Shown here in pieces: positions 53,970 to 64,000 of a stretch of DNA of 64,000 bases. Source of the stretch: Cryptomeria japonica (Eukaryota > Streptophyta > Pinopsida > Cupressales > Cupressaceae); assembly GCF_030272615.1 (NCBI RefSeq), contig NC_081408.1:202392341-202456340 (forward strand), given 5' to 3'. Every line of letters starts with the position of its first letter. The first letter of the stretch is position 1. A program made the translations under genes and the position numbers. The notes beneath the pieces are model-generated. The model was not told where the DNA came from, searched no databases, and saw nothing but the letters and a program-made list of their open reading frames with translations.

Positions 53970-55469
53970 TATAGATAAGGAAATTGAAAATCATCAAAAC
54001 AATACCAATTAGGACAACCACAAAACCTAAAGCTGCTATGAAAGCAATCCCAATCCAATCAATGAAGACATAAAGACAAGATATTCAAATCAAATGAAAT
54101 CAAAGAAAACCGACGCAGATATCACCTTCATGTGGCTCCATTGTTCTTCTTTCACCTTCAAATTTGATGTGGATCTCACCTACAAGTGCAAAATGCAAGT
54201 GGAAAGCAAGTTGTTGAGAGATGAAATTCATAGCGTAAGGTTACTCGAAAATGTGATTTATCTTCCCCCAAACTATGATTGATCCCCTTTTCATTGAAGA
54301 AAATCATCCAATTTATAGACAAATTGGAGAGAGGACAAGATTAGCATGAAGAGATTTGAAAGGAAATTCAAATCAAGAATGGCAAAATTATGACAAATGT
54401 ATGACAATTTCTATGCAAGGTGTATGACAAATTATGACAAGATTGAAATGCCATTCCCATGACAAAAGGGAAGAGAGAAAATAGCTTCCATGATTGCAAC
54501 AAATGGAGGCATAAACATAGGAGAAAATGAGGGAATGAAATTAGGGGAAATATTAGAAAAATTAAAGAAAATAGGAGAAATAGAAATCAGGTGAATTAAT
54601 TAATAGGTTTTCATGCATCAATTAATTCATGAAAGAGACTTAGGACTAAATAAATAGATTTATTTAACCCACAAAGAAGAAGAAAAGGATTAAATGAACA
54701 AATAAAAAAACCCTAGAAATAAGAGGACAAGGAATTAGGTCAAGACAACAAGAAATTAATGTAGGTTCGATCATGATTCTGATTGACAAAGGACCAATGT
54801 TGATAAATGATTGAGATTGGTTGACAAAAATCAGTGACAAATTGACCAAGATTGACAAGGAGATCAAATTGATAGGCGCCAATTGATGAGGAACAATGAC
54901 TAATCGATACAAATTGACATGATTGAAAAGGACAAGGATCGACGACGAATCGATCGCAAAATGACAAGATTGACAAGGACAAGGATTGATGACGAATCGA
55001 TCACAAAATGACAAGGCTGACAAGGATACGGATCGATGACAAGTTGATTGCAAAATGACAAGATTGACAAGGACAAGGATCGATGATGAATCGATCATAA
55101 AATGACAAGGCTGACAAGGACAAGGATTGATGATGAATTGATTGCAAAATGACAAGATTGACAAGAGGACAAAACCCTAATTCTATCATCAATTAGGATT
55201 GACGATGTCCAAAATGATGATAAATGAGCACACACCATGATGTGACAAGATAAGATCGACCAAAATCATGACTGAAGATTGCTATCGACAAGACCTAATT
55301 CGAAAGCGAGAAAAATGAGGAATGCAGAAGGACTCGATGCTCACAAATGATAAAGACCAAGTGCGCAACATAGAAGAAATGTTAATGTGATGCAAGAACC
55401 CTAAAATAAGGCAATGCATAAATGTTAAAGTATGACTCCACAAGCGTTGACCATTTTTAGACGTCTACA
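53970..55469 (-). repeat. Element NA 5' LTR
   Basis: On the minus strand it starts 'TGTAGACGTCTAAAAATGG' and ends 'CTTATCTATA'. It is 40 bp longer than the 3' LTR, partly from an insertion with 'ttctatgcaaggtgtatgac' near 54,408. A 47-bp tandem array lies at about 54,935-55,165. The primer site downstream (below 53,970) was not recognised. Confidence 0.9.
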
Positions 55470-58400
55470 GTATGCTTTGACAAGTCCTTGTTTCAACTGC
55501 TAGTTAGAGCCCTATTTTGCATAAGTGTAAAAGTTTCCTCAGTAAGTGTCATGATAGAATGTTTTTTTTAGGCTATTTCTAGTATAAATGATTAGCTATG
55601 TTCCAAATTTCAAGCCTCAGCCAACCCGTTTGATCGGTTTTCAAAATGGTTTATTGAGCCATCTTTTTCAGTGATACATACTTCCATTGCTATATCAGTT
55701 AAAGTAGCCATTTTCATGAACACACGATTTGCATCCTATAATCCTTTTGGTCAAACTAAGAATTCAAAGATTTGATATGTACTTCAAGGTACCTATGTCT
55801 CAGATTTGAGGGTCTATAGAGATCGTTTGCTATTTTTAAGGTAGGCATCATGTGTTGCCTGCGCATTGACTTCATTAGGTCCGCAGTGTCGACAAAGCAA
55901 ATTGGTCATTTTTGACCATTAATATCTCTTCACTCAGGATTCATCTTGAGAAACCCCTTGGTAGAGTTCATGCTTGCATATCAAAGTACATGCCTGTCAG
56001 ATGGCGAGGTCCAGAAAGGTGTTTTCACTAGTATGAAAATTACGTCTTCGTGATTAAATGCGAAAATGTGGCGTAAGTGCTTGAAAGTTGCAAAACTCAG
56101 TTTAATGATCTGAAAATGGTGTCAATCATTTCCAGAGGTATGTTCAAGGTTCTTGAAGTATTTTCAAAGGTCAGTTGAATGAAAATGAAAATTTGTTTTA
56201 GTCGGACCCACTTTGGAGCCCGACCTAGCTCATGCCTGTGCAATAATTTTGTGGTGAAATAGTCTTAAAGAAAATCATGTATCTTTCGGAACCAAGTTCG
56301 GTATAGATGCAGTGCATCTTTTTCGCTTTCATTTTGAAAGAATGTGATAGGTTTTATCATATCATTAAAAAATCATGCATGGTTATTATAGAACACACTT
56401 CAGATCCTATGTCTTTTCCTCACTATCAATAAATAAACAATTTGAATATATCAAGGAATAGAAAATGGTGAGTGCCAATGGCACTAGAGTATAAGTCTAG
56501 CAGGAATTGATGTTGAAATACATGTGGTGTGATCAGAATAAGTGTGACGTGCCAAAGTTATTGCTGATGAGTGGAAGGTCAACTATTATAAAGTACAAAT
56601 ATTTACATTAGAGGAAACAAGTATATATTGCAGATCTTCAACATGATTTTGTTAGTGTGCAGAATGGTAAGTGGAAGAATAAAGAATGCATGTAAATGTT
56701 TATTATTCTTGTAATGTGTAAGAAGTTTGAAGAAAAATGGAAAATGTTTTGGAACCAAAGCTTATTGAACTGGACGTGTTAAGGGAGGTGTTAATTTTCA
56801 GCAACAAAAACTTCATACAAATGTTATTGGTAGACCTGTTGGATATGCATGAGGAGAGGCATTGAAACATAACAAATATTTTATGTGGTTTGGTCATTGA
56901 GAACATGGAGCCAATGGAGTATGGAAAGTTCATTGCTTGCACCCCTCCAGATTTAATGTTGCCTCCCTAAACCCCTCTCTCACATGGAAAATGAAACTGG
57001 CAGGTCACGTGGGGGGGTTTTCAAACTGCAACAAGGGCAAATTAGCACCCCCTCCTTCACTGTGGTGTAATGCCAAGAGATAAACTCCCCATTCTAGCAT
57101 TGAAAGGGCATTAAGATTTCTTAGTTAATACAATTCATAAAGTATGAAACTCCAGGCAGTATAAAATCAAGCAAATGATATTGGCATACATGGCATTTCA
57201 AACTCAGAAACTTTCAAATGTGATTGGCATTTTAAATGGAGAGGAGGGGCATTTATAAATTTGCAGCAAATTATATTAGAAAGTGTATTGCCCAAATCCT
57301 CCTTGTTGTGCATAGTATGGTGAAAAGGCAATCAATGAAATTTCAAGCAAATTCATTGTCATGTTAAGGCAGTTCCTCCCTACGTGGTATGAAGAGGAGA
57401 CATTGCAGAGGTCTCTCAACCAGACTTATTCCTCCCTCCTCTATGTGAGCTTGCTGAAAAGGCTTTAAAATAAGTTCAAAGAAATATGCCCTGCATGGAG
57501 AATGAAGAGGGCAACATTGAAATCTTGAATCAAATAGCAAAGTCATGTGGTTGAAGGGGCTGCAGCAACTTTCAGCAAATGCAAACAAGGTTTAAATTAA
57601 ACTCCAGCATCCTCCCCGCGTGAAAATAGAGGAAGGCATTCAAGTTTCAAACCAAAGGTGTCATTAAAGCTCAAGGGAAAAGCTCACAAAAATGTTGGCA
57701 GGCTAAAATATATTATCCCACATTGGCTGGGGAAGGGGACTTTTTGATATTTATAACCAAAGCTCCACACAAGTATACTGTCAAAAGCTTGAGGCTTTTG
57801 ATGAATGGTGTTGGCTGGGTGCCCAAGCAGACCCCATGTGTGTGGGCATGCTTCCGGAGGTGATGAGTTTTGCAGAGAATGGATGGCTTAACCAATGAGC
57901 AAGTTGCAGGAGATCAATGGTTGGTGTTGATTCACAAGCCAAAGATGCTTGCCGGTTAAGGTTCGCAAAACAATGAAAAGAGTTAAAGATCATGCAAGTT
58001 TAGGAGATCCAACGATCAACGTGATTTCATGAAAGGAAAGATGATCACTAATTAAGCTTTGCGAAATAGCAAAAAGCATGTGTGAAAAAGGAAGGTTAAA
58101 GATCGTGCATCTTGGAGATGATCCGACGGCTGGTGTGGTCTTGTGAGCCAGAGATGCATGCGGGTTAGCCATCGTGAAATGGCGAAAGACAGGTGGCAGG
58201 TCCAGGTGGAGGTCCAGCTTGCGGGTCCCGTCCGGTGTCACCCAGTGGACCCTATTGGCGAATCAGAGACTGCCACGTGGTGGAGCGTCAGGACAAAAAT
58301 AAGAGAAAAATGGATGAAAAATCAAATTTAAATGTATAGTGCAAACTATATAGAAAATCCAAAAATTTAAATGATGTGCACATATCCAAGTTTAATTCGC

Positions 58401-59490
58401 CTGAGAGGACATTTTTGCCTGAAATACCAAGTATTATATATCACCAGAAAGCTCTCAGGATGATGAATGTAGATAGAAAGTTTGTTTTAACAAATATGGG
58501 ATATTTTGAGAGTAGTCTCCATGGAAAATATGAAGGAATTGAAATTTAGTTGGAAAAGAGACACATGGCAATTTTGGTTGCAGACCTAATCTTTTTCCCT
58601 CTCCTTATTCTGAGTTTCTTCTCATTATAAGGGTTCCAGAATTCTATGAGAGTGGCTCTAGTTTTCATGGCTTCTAGTTCTAAACTTTTTGACCCAAATT
58701 TGTAGAATTCTTTGGTTTGTTTTAGGGTACAAAGATTACATTGCAGGATGACAGATTGTTTTTCTAGTTGCAGATCTTTCTTGTGTCAGGCATGAGGAAA
58801 TTCCCACATTATTATCTCTGTGTATGTATTTCATTATAATGAATTGAATCCTTAAGGAGGATGAAATTTGTTAATTTCAAGGAGATTGTGTGATTGTTCA
58901 TAGGTATCCTTCAATGAAGCTTTTAAACTCTGTAATCAGCCATGAATAATGGAATGTGTCCAAGATCTGATAATTTTGTGAATAAATTGAGTAATGCATT
59001 AGTATAAGGTATTAATGCAGGAATATTGTTTAAGGAGAACCAATTTGTGAGTAGGATACACTTTTAGAGCTTTGTGTGTGACTGTGTTGCCCAATGAACA
59101 AGGCACTGGTCTTTGAAAGATTTGGGGATAGTTTTAGATTCAAATTTAAAGACAAATCTATTTCCCTTTATGTTTAGGGATTTGTGTTCTATTCTTTCCA
59201 AGGTCTATTTCATCCATTATTTGTACAATATCTAGGCAATATGTATGTGTTTCTAATTTGTTGAGCTTGTGAGATCTATTTGCTTTGTTGATGCAATCAC
59301 ATGTCTGTAATTATTGTATTTAATGCATCAAAAGGGTGTCCCCCCTTAGGTCTAGTAGAACCTGAAGTGGAGGAGGATCAATTAGGGTCCTATGTTATGT
59401 TGTCCAAGCCTTGATGTGTTTCGTAGACTGAAATTGGCCATTTCATAGAAGAATTGTAGGTGTACTTGGGTTAATCATTTTTTATGAACA
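55470..59490 (+). repeat. Element C 5' LTR, second segment
   Basis: 55,470-56,187 matches 63,285-64,000 nearly base for base. About 57,000-59,490 matches the LTR fragment at 1-2053. The LTR ends 'tttatgaaca', seven bases before the primer site. It contains GC-richer text near 58,140-58,280 with 'cacgtgg' and 'cgggtcccg'. Short frames here, such as 57,364-57,588, are incidental. Confidence 0.85.
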
Positions 59491-59497
59491 ATAGAAA

Positions 59498-59515
59498 TGA
59501 CGACTCTGCTGGGGA
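59498..59515 (+). promoter_or_regulatory. Primer binding site of element C
   Basis: 'TGACGACTCTGCTGGGGA' resembles the TGGCGACTCxxCTGGGGA type site used by Ogre-like plant elements, with the third base changed. It supports the placement of the LTR end. Confidence 0.7.
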
Positions 59516-60212
59516 AGTTGAATAGAAATTGGGTAATTTCATCTAGTTAGTCTGTCCATTGAGATTGCACAAAGTTGAAGATGTCTTTTATGATTGAGGG
59601 ATTACTAGATGATTTGATAAATCATATTGAGATACAGATGATTAAATTAATTTTATGCTCAGGCATGGTGCCTTCATCATAAAATTTTTATAGAAAAGTG
59701 CAGTAAAAGATTTCAGTTCATACATGTCTGATGCATTTCCAGATTTGTTTTAAATAGCCTAGAGTGAGTTGGTTGCAGTGATATTAAAGGAGTAAGTAGA
59801 GAATTGAATTTGTGTTGAATGGTATTCTGCTGTTCAAAATGTCCTCTATGCAAGAGGTGGTGACTCTAAGGTAAAAGGCAATGCTGAAAGTGGAAGTTAA
59901 TCTTCAGATCTATAAGTCCTACAACTGCAAACACCCAGGTATTTTCAGAAGTTTCAATGCAAGACATCTCTTCTGAAAATTTGAAACAGAAAAATAGTTT
60001 CCCTATCTAGTGTTTTGCACTTTGTTGAAAGGGAAGAAGATCAAAAATATTTGCATAGTGTTTTTAAGTTTCAATATCCTATATGTTTTCCTATGATATG
60101 CAAGTATCCATGAGTTTTATGTCAAAAAGTGAAGAAATTAAATCTGTAGCTTGACATATTTAGAAGTTGTTGAATTTTTGGTGGGGTTGTGTATGAAGTT
60201 TGAGAAGTCACA
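59516..60212 (+). other. Leader of element C
   Basis: About 700 bp without a supported gene between primer site and gag. AT-rich; nothing else noted. Confidence 0.5.
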
Positions 60213-62610
60213 ATGTGCAATCAATTAGTTCAGCCCCAATCTTATTCACGTATGACCATGTCCAGTAAACTAGAACAACCATGTGATAGGAAAGGTTTCA
60301 GTATGAAGTATTGTGCTGCTCTAAATTTCAAAGATGTTCCGGGTTACCCAAATCCCATACCCACAAAAATTAGAAAGTATTTGTCAATATTCAGTGGGAA
60401 GAAATCAGAATCAGCATGTCAACATGTGAAAAGATTTTCAGATTTGATGGGAGATTTTGAAATTTGTCAAGAAGATGTGTGTATGAAGTTATTTGTCCAG
60501 TCACTGAAAGAGGATGCAAGGGATTGGTTCTCTTTTTTGCTAGCATATTGTATTTCCTCATGGGAGGAATTAATTTCAGATTTCATAGACCAATTTGATG
60601 AAAAAGTGAGTGATTGTGATTTGCTGAAAGAGTTCACGTACATACAAATCAGGGAAGATGAATTGGTAGCAACATTTAATATAAGGTTTTCACAAACATT
60701 GTCTAAAATTTCCAGAAAGTATAAGTTTGATGATAAAGTATGTTTGGATATTTATATGAGTGCTTTTGGTAAGAAGATGGGTTTCTTATTGAGAAACAAA
60801 GAGCCCAAAAATTTGTATGAAGCCTTTAACACAGCTAGGGATATTGAAAATAATTTGAAATTTGGGATCTCAAAGAGATTTGTGTTTGGTGTTCTTTCTT
60901 GCCAAAATACCTTCAATGGTGAAATACCATGCGAAGCTGAACAAATCATTCTATGTCAAAACATGTCAAGCTTTTTTGTTCCAGATGGTTTTGTTGATGC
61001 ATGTAATTCAAATTTAAATAAGAGTCAAAAATCTCTGTTGTCAATGCCACTTGTCTCTCATAGTAATGCTGGAATGATCAGTGGGAAATTTTGTGATAAT
61101 GTTGATACAGAGATAGATTTGTATAAAGGATATGTACCATTTGATTCGTATGTCGGTTATGCTGATTATGTGACTGCAAATTATGAAGTTAATCATGCAT
61201 CTCTCAAGGGTAATAATAATGAAATTAATGAGGATGATAATCATCGATCTTTACATGCTGCTGATGTATTTGATGTTGAAATACCAAATACCAAGGGATC
61301 ACCAAATGTTGTTGATTATGCAAGTGAAGATGTGCAATATGATGTAAATCAGATTTTGTTTAAGTCTGATAAAATTGAAAATGAAATCGTGGATGATGCT
61401 AATAGTATTTTCAATGCAAGTGTACCCAGTGATGAATGTGTTTTAGAATGGAGTGGTGTTGTTGATTATGAGGATACTGAGTTCGATTTTCAACACCTTG
61501 AGGGTATAGAAATGAACAATGAAGATAATTTTTAGAATGAGAGTGATCTTGGCATGAGTTATTCACTTTCTTATGATTAGGAAGTGAATATCAGCCATGC
61601 AGTTGATGATGGTTATGAGAATTCTTATTATTCATCTTGTGAAGATGATATAAGAGGAGACAAAGTTGTATACTTCAGTCATGAATCTAAAAATGAAAGT
61701 ATTTTTGAAGATAAAAATGTATGTGAAAGTGCGGATATTGTTCTATTTTCATATTTAAATGAACCTATATTCAAATGCTTTCAGAATTTGAAGTACCATG
61801 AAGAGGATGTGAATGTTGATAGTATGCTTGAACTAGATATGGAGTTATTTGCCTTTGATATTAATGTTCATGGTTCATGAAAATGTTGAAATTTCCCCTT
61901 GTGTTGAACAAGTTTGTAATGTTGATGTAGTTCCAAATAGCAGTAACATGTGTTGTAAAATTTTACTTCATGATGAAGATAAGAGGCATGGGTTGTGTGA
62001 TGACTACTTCAGACCACAAATGAAAGTTTTTCAGGTGGATATGGGTCTGAATGAGAAAAACTTAGCTGAGGATTTGCTTCAGGTAGAGGTATGCATTCTT
62101 TTCCATGAATGGGATATTGAGGATGCTGATGTATTGATTTTGATGAACAAGGATAGTATAAAGTGTGATCAGCATAGGGAAGTATCACATCTGAGCCAAA
62201 ATGTTTATGTTCCTTGTTTGCATCAGTTGATTAGTAATGTCCCTCATTCTATGAACTTAAATGGTAATAAGTAATGTGTTGATGAGAATTACAATGTTGA
62301 AAATGAATGTTTTATGTTTGAAGTTCAACATGATGATGCCTTTGAAAATGATAGAATTGATTGGGATAGTGAAATGTATGGCAGCTTGTGGGAAGGCCTC
62401 TATTGTGAATTATCTCATGATTTCACTTTTGAAATAGTGTGTGATTACAAAGTTCAAAATCAGGCCAAAGGTATGCACACCAGCTGTTATAGTAATGAGA
62501 TGAAAGAGGTTGATTATAAGGATTATGCTCAGTCGTTATTGAAAGGTTCCTTTGTTTGGATCATAATGTCAAGTGATGAGAATCAAATTTTTGACAGAGG
62601 TAAATGCTGA
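60213..62610 (+). pseudogene. Element C Gag, about 800 codons with an acidic tail
   Basis: The start at 60,213 follows a stop and opens 'MCNQLVQPQSYSRMTMSSK'. Residues about 45-175 are a Retrotrans_gag capsid domain: 'FSGKKSESACQHVKRFSD', 'MKLFVQSLKEDARDWFSF', 'SWEELISDFIDQFDE' and 'ELVATFNIRFSQTLSKISRK'. The rest is long and very acidic (many Asp, Glu and Asn) with no zinc knuckle. Stops are TAG at 61,533 and 61,578 and TAA near 62,272. One frameshift at about 61,860-61,880 moves to a second frame that stays open, apart from that TAA, to the TGA at 62,608. The first 440 codons are intact. It would form particles; the acidic tail is unexplained. No Pol follows. Confidence 0.82.
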
Positions 62611-62843
62611 GAATGTTTGGGCAGTTTATAATCAACCATAAGTATGTTTGTATATGTTGTATAGTTTCTTTGCTTCAGTTGTGTGGTTTTCAATAAAGTG
62701 CCCTATTGTTTGGGTAGAATAAGGAGCCCTTATTTTTAAGAAGAGAGGAGAGAATGATCGGTTTTTGGGTGGTCTGCTCTGCCATAGATTCTGAATTCTT
62801 GTGTTGATGTTGCAATCAAATGTCCCCAATCAAAGCCACTATT
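62611..62843 (+). other. 3' untranslated region of element C with purine tract
   Basis: 'agaagagaggagagaa' at 62,739-62,754 is the best polypurine tract and is followed by TG at 62,755. However, the segment that matches the 5' LTR starts only at about 62,844. Either the LTR truly starts at 62,755 and the 5' copy has lost about 90 bp, or the tract is not used. Confidence 0.55.
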
Positions 62844-64000
62844 GGGACTAACTAAATTTGAGTGAATTTTAGAGGCCCATTTCAAAATTTTGATATTGCA
62901 TTTTCAAAATGGCACCTAATCTCATTCAAGTGGCCTAATTAGAGAGAGGGTAAAATGGAGCCATATGATTTTAAAGGGGTAAGGCTTGGAAAGCCTATCC
63001 TACACCTTTCATTTGGCCTATATAGTGATGTGCAACTTTTAGATTTCAGGTTGGATCAATTTATCAGGTACCCATTTCGAGGGGTGAGCTAAAAATGCAT
63101 TTTAGGCACAAATGCAGATTTTATTCAGTAGCCTACTTTGAGTGATTATATCTTTTTCCCTATTGATCGTCATGAAGAATTTCAAAACACATTCAATTCT
63201 ATGAATAAATGTGAGTCAGCATGAAAAATTTCAAGTCTCTAGCAATCCATTTTCTCAGTTTTCAAAGCTCGATCTATTTGCAGTTTGTATGTTTCGACAA
63301 GTCCCTGTTTCAGCTGCTAGTTGGAGCCCTGTTTTACATAAGTGTAAAAGTTGCCTCAATAAGTGTCATGACATAATGTTTTTTCTAGGCTAATTTTGGT
63401 ATAAATGATAGGCTATGTTCCAAATTTCAAGCCTCTACTAATCCATTTGACCGGTTTTCAAAACAGTTTATTGAGCCATCTTTTTCAGTGATCCGTACTT
63501 TCATTACTATATCAGTTAAAGTAGCTATTTCCATGAGCGCTCCATTTGCATCCTGTCATCCTTTTGGTCAAACTAAGAATTCAAAGATTTGATATGTACT
63601 TCAAGGTACCTATGTCTTAGATTTGAGAGTCTGCAGAGATCATTTAATATTTTTAAGGTAGGCATCATGTGTTGCCTGCACATTGACTTCATCAGGTCCG
63701 CAGTGCCAACAAAGGCAGTTGGTCATTTTTGACCATTAATATCTCTTCACTAAAGATTCATCTTGAGAAAACCCTTGGTAGAGTTCATTCTTTTATATCA
63801 GAGTACACGCCTGTTAGATGGTGAGGTCCAGAAAGGTGTTTTGACCAGTTTGAAAATTACGTCTTCACAATTAAATATGAAAATGTGGCATAAGTGCCTG
63901 AAAGCTGCAAAACTTAGTTTAATGATCCGAAAATGGTGCTGATCATTTTCAAAGGTATGTTAAAGGTTCTTGAAGTGTTTTCAAAGGTCAGCTGAATGAA
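62844..64000 (+). repeat. Element C 3' LTR, incomplete
   Basis: Matches 44,254-44,649 then 55,470-56,187 and shows the site without the NA insertion ('gcagtttgtatgtttcgac' at 63,280). The window ends inside it, so about 3.2 kb should follow. Confidence 0.82.

Larger units (their letters stand above)
44650..55469 (-). mobile_element. Element NA: 10.8 kb Tat-like non-autonomous LTR element
   Basis: Two direct LTRs (44,650-46,109 and 53,970-55,469) flank 7.9 kb. On the minus strand this holds a 2 kb leader, one reading frame of about 1,020 codons and a 2.8 kb 3' region with a polypurine tract next to 46,109. No Pol motif was found. The flank 'gtatg' at 55,470 and 'gtg' before 44,650 agree with the uninterrupted site 'tttgtatgttt' at 63,284, so the target duplication was probably GTATG, now damaged on the left. 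The LTRs differ only slightly by eye, so it is fairly young. Confidence 0.88.
44254..64000 (+). mobile_element. Element C: long-LTR, gag-only Ty3/gypsy-like retroelement
   Basis: The 5' LTR is 44,254-44,649 plus 55,470-59,490 (about 4.4 kb without the insert). The internal region is 59,491-62,843 (3.35 kb) with a PBS and a Gag-like gene. A 3' LTR starts at about 62,844 and runs out of the window. The call rests on 62,844-64,000 matching 44,254-44,649 joined to 55,470-56,187, with gag and PBS between. No protease, RT or integrase is present, so it is non-autonomous. Confidence 0.78.

Noticed and set aside
1-64000. Host genes, tRNA or rRNA genes
   Set aside because: No exon-like conserved protein, cloverleaf or rRNA core was recognised; all supported coding regions belong to retroelements.

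Overview
This 64 kb window looks like intergenic DNA from a seed-plant nuclear genome, most likely a gymnosperm such as a conifer. The reasons are the stacked, decayed LTR retrotransposons, several LTRs over 4 kb long, low GC content and no recognisable host gene. The organism is an inference; the transposon content is read directly. No tRNA, rRNA, CRISPR array or bacterial-type operon was seen.

Layout, left to right. 1-2053 is part of an LTR whose relative reappears at about 57,000-59,490 (family C). 2054-14628 is a minus-strand Ty3/gypsy element of the Tat lineage (LTR, PBS, leader, gag, protease, spacer, RT, RNase H, second archaeal-type RNase H, integrase). It sits in the pol gene of a plus-strand Ty1/copia element (A: RT and RNase H at 14,630-16,035, 3' LTR 16,339-about 17,637). 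17,641-21,042 and 34,543-35,739 are two halves of an old minus-strand non-autonomous copia-like element (B). They are split by a plus-strand chromovirus (21,043-34,542) with 4.2-4.4 kb LTRs. 35,740-41,276 is a plus-strand copia element (D) whose 5' LTR holds a solo LTR (36,467-38,380). 41,277-44,253 is a second member of the B-type family (E). 44,254-64,000 is element C, a gag-only element with very long LTRs. Its 5' LTR is split by a minus-strand 10.8 kb element (NA, 44,650-55,469) that encodes one very long Gag-like protein and no pol.

The boundaries imply an insertion order. B is the oldest host. A went into the LTR of B, and Tat went into A. The chromovirus went into the body of B. D appears to have entered B, E entered D, C entered E, and NA entered C. 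NA is the youngest by this logic and has the longest uninterrupted reading frame (709 codons).

Three of the families (B/E, C and NA) look non-autonomous: each has LTRs and a Gag-like protein but no visible protease, RT or integrase, so they would need enzymes from relatives. NA shares leader, 3' region and Gag N-terminal features with the Tat element, which suggests a Tat-type helper. Most in-frame stops in the older coding regions are TAG where the families have glutamine (CAG), as expected from decay of methylated cytosine in CHG context. Element borders rest on LTR alignment by eye, PBS, PPT and TG...CA ends, and several are approximate.
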